Assembly: GCA_946631535.1 (NCBI GenBank)
Contig: CAMPAF010000007.1
Span: 1-29,406, forward strand
DNA from: an uncultured Verrucomicrobiota bacterium
GTDB taxonomy: Bacteria > Verrucomicrobiota > Kiritimatiellia > RFP12 > UBA1067
DNA: 29,406 nt
Reading direction: 5' to 3'
This document shows, in pieces, positions 6,574-13,427 of this stretch (the stretch's first letter is position 1; the number at the start of each line of letters is the position of its first letter). A program made the translations under genes and the position numbers. The notes under the pieces are model-generated. The model did not search any database and was not told the DNA's origin. It saw only the letters and a list, made by a program, of their open reading frames with translations.

Positions 6574-7089
6574 ATGACAGAGGAACTGGAAGCGAAGCTC
6601 GACGCCTGCTACGTGGACTACATGCGAGCGTGGTCGAAGCGATACCTCGGGCGCGTGCGCGCCACCATTCACACGATCGAGATGATCCGCTCGGAAATCG
6701 CCGAGATGGAGCGCTCGCTCGACGGCATCGGCGCGGTGCGCTACGACCGCGAGGCCGTCCGCTCCGCGCCCGACGACGAGGGCCTGCTGCGCCGCATCGA
6801 GCGCATGGAGAGCCTGCGCGCCGAGTTCGCCGACGAGCTGGACGCGAACCTCCAGGCGCAGGCCGACGCGCACCGCGCGCTCTCGCACGTGCGGCAGCCG
6901 TGGAGGGCGCTGCTCACATACCGCTACCTCCAGGGCAAGACGTGGGCCGACGTGGCAGACGCGCTCAACGCGCTGCCGGGCGTGCACTACTCGGAGGACT
7001 ACATCCGCAAGGAGATGCACGACAACGCGCTCGTCGAACTGTTCCCGTTCGTTCCTCACGAGTACGACGAGTTCCCCGAGGCGATCTAG
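6574..7089 (+). CDS. Sigma-like late transcription regulator (RinA/ArpU type)
   Basis: A 171-residue protein with two long N-terminal helices forming a likely coiled coil (residues 1-105) and a C-terminal helix-turn-helix of sigma-70 region 4 type (WRALLTYRYLQGKTWADVAD at 110-129, with the recognition helix ending about 155). This layout matches RinA/ArpU/DUF1492-type activators, which sit just upstream of packaging genes in many temperate phages and switch on the late operon. ATG 6574 follows GGAAGGAG and is preferred. In-frame ATGs at 6529 and 6535, overlapping the HNH gene, would add 13-15 residues. A terminator follows. Confidence 0.75.
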   Translation: MTEELEAKLDACYVDYMRAWSKRYLGRVRATIHTIEMIRSEIAEMERSLDGIGAVRYDREAVRSAPDDEGLLRRIERMESLRAEFADELDANLQAQADAHRALSHVRQPWRALLTYRYLQGKTWADVADALNALPGVHYSEDYIRKEMHDNALVELFPFVPHEYDEFPEAI

Positions 7090-7115
7090 GAAAAAGTTTC
7101 GAGAATTTTCGGATT

Positions 7116-7151
7116 AGCCGCGTGACCTGCTGGTTTGCGCGGCTTTTCTTT
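7116..7151 (+). terminator. Rho-independent terminator after the late regulator
   Basis: AGCCGCG (7116-7122) pairs perfectly with CGCGGCT (7138-7144) around a 15-nt loop, followed by TTTCTTT. It lies 26 bases past the stop codon and separates the early small-gene operon from the operator-controlled promoter next to it. Confidence 0.75.
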
Positions 7152-7158
7152 GTCGTGA

Positions 7159-7205
7159 CTGTTGACAACTATCAACACTTACTGTATATTGATAACTGTC
7201 AACAG
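7159..7205 (+). promoter_or_regulatory. Paired palindromic operators over the promoter
   Basis: Two copies of a 14-bp imperfect palindrome with the form TTGAYAACTRTCAA are present: TTGACAACTATCAA at 7162-7175, covering the -35, and TTGATAACTGTCAA at 7189-7202, covering the end of the -10 and the start site. The outer arms form a larger inverted repeat (7159-7175 with 7189-7205, 15 of 17 positions). This is the layout of a phage or plasmid repressor-controlled promoter. The cognate repressor is not identified; the HTH protein at 7933 is a candidate. Confidence 0.75.
7162..7190 (+). promoter_or_regulatory. Consensus sigma-70 promoter
   Basis: A perfect TTGACA (7162-7167) and a near-perfect TATATT (7185-7190) are separated by exactly 17 bases. 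The predicted start is about 7197. This is the strongest promoter in the window and lies in its most AT-rich intergenic stretch. It should transcribe the genes at 7273 and 7933. Two palindromic operators cover it. Confidence 0.85.
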
Positions 7206-7272
7206 GGAGCAGGCCAACCGACCAAGACCGACCCGCTCCCGCCAGCCGAAACTGACGAGAAAGGATTCTACC

Positions 7273-7863
7273 ATGACCGCCGAGAAAAAGACCTACATCG
7301 TGAGCTACCAGCGCGACGAGTTCTGCCCGTTCTGCACGAACCTCGCGATCGCCGAAAGCGAATCCGACGTCAAGAGGCGCTACGAGGAAAGGTTCGAGGG
7401 GATCAAGTGCCTGACCATCCGCGAGGCGAAGGACCACGAGGTGGAACCGCTCATGAAGCGCGGATGCCCGGTCGTCGAGTGCGAGCACGCCGAGAGCGCG
7501 CCTGCAATCGCTTTCGACACCACCGACGAGTATGAGGCCCAATGCGAGATCATGACCGATTACGGCATCGACATCGCAGGCGATAGGGTCTGGGAGGCGT
7601 GCAAGGCCGACATGGAGGCCGCCTGGGAGAACGAGGACGAGCTGCGCGCGCTCTACAAGCGCGAGAGCAACCCCGAGTACCAGCGCCGCATCCGCAAGGT
7701 CAACCGCCAGGCAAAACGAACGCTCGAGACGTACGGCAAAGCGCTGAAGGCGCTCGGAGTTGAACTGACGTACAAGCTCACGGTGTTCGACGAGACGGAG
7801 CACATCCACAAGGTCACGGCGTGCCGCAGGGGCTACGTCGTGGGATGCATAGCTTCCTGGTAG
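7273..7863 (+). CDS. Hypothetical protein with N-terminal CPFC motif
   Basis: A 196-residue acidic protein. The N-terminus (YIVSYQRDEFCPFCTNLAIA) looks like a small beta-rich domain with a CPFC pair, followed by a helix (SDVKRRYEERFEG) and a REAKDHEVEP strand. Residues 120-170 are a charged helix (ENEDELRALYKRES). The layout recalls small proteins of gut bacterial plasmids and phages of unknown role. It is the first gene after the operator-controlled promoter, with AAAGGA 8 nt before the ATG. It lies 69 bases from the next gene. Confidence 0.75.
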   Translation: MTAEKKTYIVSYQRDEFCPFCTNLAIAESESDVKRRYEERFEGIKCLTIREAKDHEVEPLMKRGCPVVECEHAESAPAIAFDTTDEYEAQCEIMTDYGIDIAGDRVWEACKADMEAAWENEDELRALYKRESNPEYQRRIRKVNRQAKRTLETYGKALKALGVELTYKLTVFDETEHIHKVTACRRGYVVGCIASW

Positions 7864-7880
7864 ACGCGAGGCAAGCCGAA

Positions 7881-7902
7881 GCGGGAGCGGCCAATCTCCC
7901 GC
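7881..7902 (+). other. Intercistronic hairpin
   Basis: GCGGGAG (7881-7887) and CTCCCGC (7896-7902) pair perfectly around an 8-nt loop in the gap between the genes at 7273 and 7933. No T-run follows, so it is more likely an RNA-stability or partial-attenuation element than a terminator. Confidence 0.5.
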
Positions 7903-7932
7903 ACCATCCACCTCTACCGAAAGGAACCCGCC

Positions 7933-8349
7933 ATGAAGACCACCGAAGAAATCCTAGCCAACTGGGAGACCGAGCAGTACAACGACTGGTACGCCATCGA
8001 CAGCTACGACCCGACAACGGACGAAATCCACCGCCTGTTCGTGGGCAGCGAGAACGATTGCGATTCGATGTACAAAGGCTACTACCTCGTGCCGCAATCG
8101 ACCGCTTACGCGAAGTTCTACCGCTACAGCGTAATCAGCTCCGAAGATGCCTTTGCCTACTTTAGCGGCCTGGTGGACGAACTCGACGAGCGCAGCTACT
8201 ACACGCTCACCGAAGCGGCCGAAGCGCTCGGCGTGAGCCGACAGCGCGTGCACGTCCTGCTGCAGAACGGGCAGCTAGACGGGCACAAGGTGGACGGCAC
8301 GTGGCGCGTGCGCCGCTATAGCGTGGAGAACCGGCTGAGCGGCGAATAG
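7933..8349 (+). CDS. Helix-turn-helix (excisionase/MerR-like) DNA-binding protein
   Basis: A 138-residue protein. Residues 1-85 are an acidic, aromatic-rich domain I do not recognise (WYAIDSYDPTTDEIHRLFVG). Residues 89-138 are a winged HTH of the excisionase/HTH_17 type: YTLTEAAEALGVSRQRVHVL, then GQLDGHKVDGTWRVRRYSVE, where the VSRQRVHVL helix reads DNA. The start has AAAGGAA upstream. It shares the operator-controlled transcript with the gene at 7273, so it could be the autoregulator of that promoter or a recombination directionality factor for the recombinase at 4354. Confidence 0.78.
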   Translation: MKTTEEILANWETEQYNDWYAIDSYDPTTDEIHRLFVGSENDCDSMYKGYYLVPQSTAYAKFYRYSVISSEDAFAYFSGLVDELDERSYYTLTEAAEALGVSRQRVHVLLQNGQLDGHKVDGTWRVRRYSVENRLSGE

Positions 8350-8360
8350 GCGCAACTGCC

Positions 8361-8396
8361 CCGACAACCCCCGACCGAAAAGCCGTATAGTGTAAT
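8361..8396 (+). promoter_or_regulatory. Possible weak promoter before the packaging module
   Basis: TATAGT (8386-8391), overlapping TGTAAT (8391-8396), lies in a short AT-richer patch after the HTH gene. The best -35 candidate is CCGACA at 8361-8366, with a long 19-base spacer. It would feed the hairpin at 8417 and the HNH/terminase genes. Weak evidence. Confidence 0.35.
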
Positions 8397-8416
8397 CGGA
8401 ACAACGAACGAACGAC

Positions 8417-8454
8417 GGCCGTCCGACTCGCAAAGGATCGGGCGGCCTTCCATT
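8417..8454 (+). terminator. Hairpin of the CCGTCC/GGGCGG family before the packaging genes
   Basis: GGCCGTCCGA (8417-8426) pairs with TCGGGCGGCC (8438-8447) over ten positions, with one G-U wobble and an 11-nt loop, followed by TTCCATTT. The core stem GCCGTCC/GGGCGGC, including the wobble position, is identical to the two hairpins that flank the tRNA at 11272. The weak T-tract suggests partial termination or an attenuator read through in the late phase. Confidence 0.6.
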
Positions 8455-8468
8455 TGCACGGAGGTACC

Positions 8469-8651
8469 ATGACCCGCGACGAGCTGGCGGCAATCGCCCT
8501 GCGCTACGACACGGCGCTCTCGCGCGCCATGCTGGCCGCGCTCGGCGTCCCCGTGCCGCCCAGGCCCCCCAGGGTGGGGGAGGTCGTGTGGGTGGACCGC
8601 TACGCGGGCTGGGAGGACGCCATGCGCCAGAGCCTCGGGGTGGTCATGTGA
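8469..8651 (+). CDS. 60-residue hypothetical protein
   Basis: A small protein with an N-terminal amphipathic helix (TRDELAAIALRYDTALSRAM) and a proline-rich middle (VPVPPRPPRVGEVVW). No known motif. It is supported by a good GGAGG five bases before the ATG and a GTGA overlap with the HNH gene downstream. Its position as the first gene of the packaging operon is typical of short unnamed phage genes. Function unknown. Confidence 0.65.
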   Translation: MTRDELAAIALRYDTALSRAMLAALGVPVPPRPPRVGEVVWVDRYAGWEDAMRQSLGVVM

Positions 8652-8971
8652 GCCGCCTGTCCGACGGCACGCCCGACCCGCGCTCGACGCCGCAATGGCA
8701 GCGGCTCCGGCTCGACTGCTACAGGCGCGACAAGGCGCGCGGCGCGCCGTGCCACATCTGCCATCAACCTATAGACTACGCGGCCAGGCCCAGCTCGACG
8801 CCCGACAGCTACGAGCCCGACCATCTGCGCGACGTGAGGTCGCACCCTGAGCTCGCGTTGCTGCCCGAGAACGTCGCGCCGTCGCATCGAAAGTGCAACC
8901 GTGCACGCGGCAAGCGCGCGGGCGTCAACGAGATGGGCAACCGAACGCGCGACTGGTCGAGGGGACGGTGA
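8648..8971 (+). CDS. HNH endonuclease of the packaging module
   Basis: A 107-residue HNH protein of the kind that lies next to terminase genes in cos-type phages and assists cutting at cos. Residues 34-38 give CHICH, the first zinc pair. YEPDHLRDVRSHPELALLPE holds the DH, then ENVAPSHRKCNRARG supplies the N, the H and the second zinc pair. The start is a GTG overlapping the previous stop; AGCCTCGGGGTGG is nearby. The presence of this gene predicts that genome ends are cohesive and lie close by. Confidence 0.85.
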   Translation: MSRLSDGTPDPRSTPQWQRLRLDCYRRDKARGAPCHICHQPIDYAARPSSTPDSYEPDHLRDVRSHPELALLPENVAPSHRKCNRARGKRAGVNEMGNRTRDWSRGR

Positions 8972-9081
8972 CCGCCCGCGGCGGAGGTAGGGGGTGTCGA
9001 AATTTCGAGCGCCGACCTCGCGGCCGAGTTTCAACCGCCGCGCCATCTTTCCCCCTCCGGGGCGATTCGGTCCCGGTGGTA
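8972..9081 (+). other. Candidate cos region between HNH and small terminase
   Basis: A 110-base non-coding stretch with a G-rich block (GGCGGAGGTAGGGGGTG, 8980s-8990s), a perfect 12-bp palindrome TCGAAATTTCGA (8997-9008) and nested GC-rich inverted repeats. In HNH-type cos phages the cos site lies in this interval. The evidence is position and symmetry only; no cut site can be assigned from sequence. Confidence 0.4.
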
Positions 9082-9110
9082 TCGAGAACACGAAGCTAAC
9101 CAGCTATAAT
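9082..9110 (+). promoter_or_regulatory. Candidate promoter for the terminase operon
   Basis: A perfect TATAAT (9105-9110) lies 17 bases downstream of TCGAGA (9082-9087), a 4 of 6 match to TTGACA. The small-terminase ATG follows at 9134 with AAAGGAGGG between. It may start late transcription, perhaps with the sigma-like regulator encoded at 6574. Confidence 0.6.
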
Positions 9111-9133
9111 CGCGCGCGCGAAAGGAGGGCGGC

Positions 9134-9469
9134 ATGGCCACCTACGCAGAGCTGGCGGAGAACCTGCCCGAGCACGAGCGCGAGCACGTGATGTCGCTCG
9201 CCAACGACGTGCTGTTCATGCGGCGCAAGCTCGCCGAGGCGCGCGCCGACCTCGACGGCGAGTCCATCGTCATCCCGTACGACAACGGCGGCGGGCAATC
9301 GGGCATCAGGGCGAACCCCGCGTTCGCGGAGTACGAGAAGCTGCTCAAGAGCTACACGCAGACGTACGACGCGCTCAAGGACGCGCTCGGCAAGGCCGGC
9401 AAGGTAAAGCCGGTGCAGGTCTCGACCGTCGCAGGGCGCTCGAAGTGGAGAGCGCGCGCGAATGGCTGA
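9134..9469 (+). CDS. terS: Terminase small subunit (P27-like)
   Basis: A 111-residue protein in the terS position. The body is helical with YAELAENLPEHEREHVMSLA and a C-terminal NPAFAEYEKLLKSYTQTYDA, similar to the P27-family oligomerisation helix, then a basic tail (SKWRARANG). It is expected to form the ring that recognises cos DNA and recruits TerL. It is shorter than typical P27 proteins and lacks an obvious HTH. AAAGGAGGG precedes the ATG. It overlaps TerL by 8 bases. Confidence 0.75.
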   Translation: MATYAELAENLPEHEREHVMSLANDVLFMRRKLAEARADLDGESIVIPYDNGGGQSGIRANPAFAEYEKLLKSYTQTYDALKDALGKAGKVKPVQVSTVAGRSKWRARANG

Positions 9470-11051
9470 CGTGCTGTACGGGTGCGAGGTTCCCCGTATC
9501 TACACGCCGCCGCTCCGCGAGCTCACCCCCGACACGACGCTCGGGTACGACGTCATCGACTTCGCCGAGAACGATCTCAGCCTCAAGCTCCTGCCATGGC
9601 AGAAATGGCTCTTCGTCCACGCGCTTGAGGTGGTGGACACCGACGACGGCGGATGGAGGTTCAGGTTCCGCACGGTGCTCGTGCTCGTGGCGCGCCAGAA
9701 CGGCAAGTCGCTCATGGGCATGGTGCTCGCGCTGTACTTCCTGTACTGCCTCGACGCCGCGCTGGTGCTGGGCACCGCCCAGGATTTGGATCAGGCAACC
9801 GAGGTCTGGGAAGGCGCGGTCGAGATGGCGCAGGAAGCCGACTTCCTCGCGGAGGCCATCGAGCAGGTCTACCGCGGCAACGGCAACAAGACGCTGCGGC
9901 TCACGGGCAGGCGCCGCTACAAGGTGGCTGCGGCGACCCGCAAGGGCACGCGCGGCAAGACGAGCAACCTCGTGCTCATGGACGAGATTCGCGAGCACCA
10001 GACGTTCCAGGCATGGAGCGCCGCGAGCAAGACGATCAAGGCGGTGCTCAACGGCCTCGTGTGGTGCATGACCAACGCGGGCGACGCCTGCAGCGTGGTG
10101 CTCAGGCACCTCAGGATGCAGGCGCACCGCGCGATCGGCGACCCTGACGGCATCATAGCCGCTGCGGGCGAGGCCCAGATAGAGCCGACCGCCGAGGAGA
10201 AGGAAGCCATGGAAGCGGCCCTGTCATCCATCGGCATCTTCGAGTGGAGCGCCGAGCCCGGATGCTCCGTGTGGGACAGGAAAGCGTGGGCGCAGGCGAA
10301 TCCGTCGATGAACTACGGGTTCCTGGACGAATCCACCATCGCTGGCGAGTGCGCGAGCGACCCCGAGCAGGAGTTCCGCGTCGAGGACCTGTGCCAGTGG
10401 ACCACCGCAACCGTGGACCCGCCCTTCCCAATCGGCGCGTGGGATGCCGGCAAGGACGAGAAATCCGACATCGCGCCCGACGCGGCGCTCTGGTGGGGCG
10501 TGGACGTGAGCGCCGACCGCACGCACGCGTCCGTCGCGGTCGTGGGCCAGCGCGCGGACGGCCAATGGCACGCCGAGCTTGCCGCCTACCGAGGCGGCAC
10601 GCACTGGCTGCAGGGCTGGTTCGCGGACGCCGCGCCGAACTACCCCGAGGGGATGCGCGTGGCGCTGCAATCGCGTGGCGCGCCCGTGTCGAGCCTGATG
10701 GACGTGATAGCCGCCGTCGAGGGCGTGAGCATCGTCGAGTGCTGCGGCAAGGACGTGGCGGGGTGGTCTGGCCGTCTCTGGGACGCCGTCGCGGCGTGCG
10801 ACGAGGAGTCCGAGAGCGACGCCGTGCCGCTGCGCCACCGCACGCAGCCCGCGCTCGACCTCGCGGCGAACATCGCGGCCACCCGCCCCATGGGCGACGG
10901 CGCGTGGGCGTTCGACCGCACCAAGAGCATGGAGGACATATCGCCGCTCGTGGCCGTGTGCATGGCGCACGGGGCCGCGACGATGACTGAGGTGGAACAA
11001 CCCGCGCTCATCCCGAGCGCCTACGAGGAGAGGGGCGTGCTGGTCGTATGA
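9462..11051 (+). CDS. terL: Terminase large subunit
   Basis: A 529-residue packaging motor and nuclease. The ATPase half has a Walker A of the phage type (ARQNGKS, 77-83), a Q-motif-like LPWQKWLF (44-51) and Walker B VLMDE (171-175, catalytic Glu175). A coupling motif lies near MTNAGD (203-208). The nuclease half begins at WWGVDVSADRTHASVAV, with Asp348 as the first acidic ligand of the RNase H-like fold, and has further acidic residues toward the C-terminus. Length and order match HK97-type TerL. It overlaps TerS by 8 bases and the next ORF by 4. Confidence 0.95.
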   Translation: MADVLYGCEVPRIYTPPLRELTPDTTLGYDVIDFAENDLSLKLLPWQKWLFVHALEVVDTDDGGWRFRFRTVLVLVARQNGKSLMGMVLALYFLYCLDAALVLGTAQDLDQATEVWEGAVEMAQEADFLAEAIEQVYRGNGNKTLRLTGRRRYKVAAATRKGTRGKTSNLVLMDEIREHQTFQAWSAASKTIKAVLNGLVWCMTNAGDACSVVLRHLRMQAHRAIGDPDGIIAAAGEAQIEPTAEEKEAMEAALSSIGIFEWSAEPGCSVWDRKAWAQANPSMNYGFLDESTIAGECASDPEQEFRVEDLCQWTTATVDPPFPIGAWDAGKDEKSDIAPDAALWWGVDVSADRTHASVAVVGQRADGQWHAELAAYRGGTHWLQGWFADAAPNYPEGMRVALQSRGAPVSSLMDVIAAVEGVSIVECCGKDVAGWSGRLWDAVAACDEESESDAVPLRHRTQPALDLAANIAATRPMGDGAWAFDRTKSMEDISPLVAVCMAHGAATMTEVEQPALIPSAYEERGVLVV

Positions 11052-11218
11052 GCAAGGTCGCAATCATCATCGTCTACGCGCTCGCCGTCGTGGCGTGCGT
11101 GCTCGTCATAGTTTCGCTCGCATGCGCAACATCAGGCGTAGCCGACCTCGCGGGATACCTCGCGGGGATGGCGTGCTTCTGCCTGCTGCTGGGCATCTGG
11201 GCGAACGTTTGCAGCTAG
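11048..11218 (+). CDS. Small two-helix membrane protein
   Basis: A 56-residue very hydrophobic protein with two likely membrane segments, about residues 4-26 (VAIIIVYALAVVACVLVIVS) and 34-53 (LAGYLAGMACFCLLLGIWA), and almost no charge. The ATGA overlap with terL supports translation. Its place between terL and the tRNA/portal is unusual. It could act at the host membrane, for example in superinfection exclusion or lysis support, but there is no sequence evidence for a particular role. Confidence 0.65.
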   Translation: MSKVAIIIVYALAVVACVLVIVSLACATSGVADLAGYLAGMACFCLLLGIWANVCS

Positions 11219-11242
11219 TCAGTAAGACGATTTACTTACCTG

Positions 11243-11269
11243 GCCGTCCGCATGGGCGGCTTTTTACTT
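11243..11269 (+). terminator. Terminator upstream of tRNA-Ser
   Basis: GCCGTCC (11243-11249), loop GCAT, GGGCGGC (11254-11260), then TTTTT. The stem has one G-U wobble that is only stable in + strand RNA. The core is the same as in the hairpins at 8417 and 11369. Confidence 0.75.
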
Positions 11270-11271
11270 TC

Positions 11272-11361
11272 GGTATGTTGGCAGAGTGGCCGATTGCGCC
11301 TGTTTGCTAAACAGGTGGACGCCAACGCGTTCCCGTGGTTCGAATCCACGACATACCGCCA
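11272..11361 (+). tRNA. tRNA-Ser (anticodon GCU)
   Basis: A complete class II tRNA of 90 bases. The acceptor stem GGTATGT pairs with ACATACC, followed by discriminator G and an encoded CCA. The anticodon stem CCTGT/ACAGG encloses TTGCTAA, giving anticodon GCU (reads AGC and AGU). A long variable arm pairs GGACGC with GCGTTC, and the T arm is CGTGG-TTCGAAT-CCACG. It is the only tRNA seen and sits between two matching terminators inside the late operon. Confidence 0.95.
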
Positions 11362-11368
11362 AAAACCC

Positions 11369-11392
11369 GCCGTCCTCATGGGCGGCTTTTTT
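11369..11392 (+). terminator. Terminator downstream of tRNA-Ser
   Basis: GCCGTCC (11369-11375), loop TCAT, GGGCGGC (11380-11386), then TTTTTT. The stem is identical in sequence to the hairpin before the tRNA; only two loop bases differ. A-rich sequence upstream pairs with the T-run. The portal gene follows 32 bases later with no clear promoter of its own, so late transcription probably reads through. Confidence 0.8.
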
Positions 11393-11424
11393 GTTGCCCA
11401 TCAACGGAAGGGGGCGCGTCACCG

Positions 11425-13425
11425 ATGGCGCTATTCGTGAACCTGCGCAGCCTGTTCTCGCCGAACGTGGCCTACGTCTACGGCGGCGGGATGGACATGG
11501 GCGTGCGCGTCGCCGACATGGACGCGGCGCAGCTCTACCGAACGCAGCCGAACCTGCGAGCGGCGGTCACGTTCCTGGCCGACAACGCGGCGCAGGTGCC
11601 GCTCAAGGTCCACGCGCGCGCGGCCGACGACGACAGGCCCCGCGTGCTGGACAGCCCGCTCGCGCTGCTGCTCGAGTACCCGAACGCCGACATGACGCCG
11701 TTCGAGTTCAAGCGGTGGATGTATTCCGACCTGCTGCTCTACGAGCGGTTCCTGATGCTGGTGCTGCCGAGCGCCGAGACGCCGAGCGGGTGGGAAGTCC
11801 GCCCCGTGCCCAACAGCTGGATTCGGCAGTACAAGGGCGCTTCGCCCTTCGCGCCCGAGTCCATCGTGGTGAGCACGGGCAGGTCCACGGCCGTCGAGGT
11901 GCCTGCGGGAAAGTTCGTGCTGTGGCACGGCTACGACCCGAACGACCCGATGCGCCAGTGCTCGCGCATAGGCGCGCTCAAGGAGACGCTGCACGAGCAG
12001 GTCGAGTCCAACCGATTCAGGCGGCAGATGTGGCGGCGCGGCGGGCGCTTCAACGCCTACCTCACGCGGCCAGCATCCATCGAGCCGTGGAGCGATGCGG
12101 CGTTCGACCGCTTCAAGGAGACATGGAAGGCGTCCTGGGCGGGAAGCGACGCGGGCGAGGGCGGCGGCATGCCGATACTCGAGGACGGCATGGAGATTAG
12201 GACCGTTCAGTTCAACTCCCGCGACGCGCAATGGTACGAGAGCGTGAAGCTGGCGCGCGAGGACGTGGCGTCCGTGTACCACTTCAACCCCGCGCTGCTC
12301 TGGCCGGGCAGCGGCCAGACCTACGCGAGCGCCAAGGACAACGCGCGAGCGCTCTACAACGACTGCCTGGCACCGACGCTCATGTTCGCAACCGACCGCA
12401 TGAACCACACGCTCGCGAAGATGGTCGGCGAGCCGCCCGAGGACTACGTGAACTACGACATCACGATAAAGACCGAGGGCAGCTTCGAGGAGAAGGTGAG
12501 CGCCCTGCAATCGGCGGTCGGCGCGCCGTTCCTCACGCGCGACGAGGCGCGCGCGAAGCTGAACCTTCCCGCGATCGGGGCGAACGAGCTCATCGTGCCG
12601 CTCAACGTGCTCGAGGGCGGCCTGGCGTCGAACCACGACACCGACCCGACCGTGGAGCGGTACAACTCGCTCGACGCGATGCTGGACGAGGCCGACCGCA
12701 TCCTCGGGCGCAAGTCAGCGCCGGTCTTGCGCAAGGCCAGGGGCGAGCCGACCGACGAGGAAGCCGACGAGATAACGGCGGTGTACCGCAGGTTCTTCAG
12801 GCGGCAGGCAAAGGCCGTGCTGCCGAAAATCGGCGCGAAGGGCAAGGCCGACGTGCCGTCGTGGTGGGACGCCGCGAGATGGGACGAGGAGCTGGCAGAC
12901 GACCTCGAGGCCGTCGTGAAGCGCATCAGCGACGAGCGAGGGCGGCAGATCGCCGCCGAGCTGTGGGGAGCCGGCGCCGAGTACGACCCGAAGCGCACCG
13001 AGGCCTACATCCGCAAGATGTGCGAGCGGCGCGCCGAGATGGTCAACGCGGCCACGCTCGCCGAGCTGGAGGAGGCGCTGGACGCCGACGAGGACTCCGA
13101 CAACCTGACCGCGACGCCAGCAGGCGTGTTCGAGCACGCCGAGGAGAACCGCGCATCGAGCGCGGGGGCCGCGTTCGCGACGGCAGTCGTGGGGTGGTCC
13201 ATCCTCGAGGCGAGCAGGCAGAACCGCCGACGCGGCGAGAACGTGTACAAGACGTGGGTCGTCACATCGTCGAACCCGCGCGGCAGCCACGCCGCGATGG
13301 ACGGGGAGACCGTGCAGTACGACGAGGAGTTCAGCAACGGGGCCAAGTGGCCCGGCGACTGGTCGCTGCCGCCCGAGGAGGTCGCGAACTGCCAGTGCCA
13401 GCTCGAAATCGAAGTGAGGGACTAG
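11425..13425 (+). CDS. Portal protein fused to MuF-like head morphogenesis domain
   Basis: A 666-residue protein. Residues 1 to about 430 are an HK97-family portal: LYRTQPNLRAAVTFLADNAA near the start, VLWHGYDP, then DVASVYHFNPALLW and SAKDNARALYNDCLAPTL, which form the wing and stem of the dodecameric DNA gate. Residues about 470-666 resemble Mu gpF-type minor head protein, ending TWVVTSSNPRGSHAAMDGE, then WPGDWSLPPEEVANCQCQL (family: H-x-x-L/M-D-G, PGD, NCxC). Usually these are two separate genes. GGAAGGGGG precedes ATG 11425. The fusion is a continuous reading frame. Confidence 0.88.
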   Translation: MALFVNLRSLFSPNVAYVYGGGMDMGVRVADMDAAQLYRTQPNLRAAVTFLADNAAQVPLKVHARAADDDRPRVLDSPLALLLEYPNADMTPFEFKRWMYSDLLLYERFLMLVLPSAETPSGWEVRPVPNSWIRQYKGASPFAPESIVVSTGRSTAVEVPAGKFVLWHGYDPNDPMRQCSRIGALKETLHEQVESNRFRRQMWRRGGRFNAYLTRPASIEPWSDAAFDRFKETWKASWAGSDAGEGGGMPILEDGMEIRTVQFNSRDAQWYESVKLAREDVASVYHFNPALLWPGSGQTYASAKDNARALYNDCLAPTLMFATDRMNHTLAKMVGEPPEDYVNYDITIKTEGSFEEKVSALQSAVGAPFLTRDEARAKLNLPAIGANELIVPLNVLEGGLASNHDTDPTVERYNSLDAMLDEADRILGRKSAPVLRKARGEPTDEEADEITAVYRRFFRRQAKAVLPKIGAKGKADVPSWWDAARWDEELADDLEAVVKRISDERGRQIAAELWGAGAEYDPKRTEAYIRKMCERRAEMVNAATLAELEEALDADEDSDNLTATPAGVFEHAEENRASSAGAAFATAVVGWSILEASRQNRRRGENVYKTWVVTSSNPRGSHAAMDGETVQYDEEFSNGAKWPGDWSLPPEEVANCQCQLEIEVRD

Positions 13426-13427
13426 CC

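Noticed and set aside
7090..7115. AT-rich stretch after the late regulator as an attachment site
   Set aside because: No repeat or recombinase-type core is visible and the recombinase gene is 1.7 kb away.
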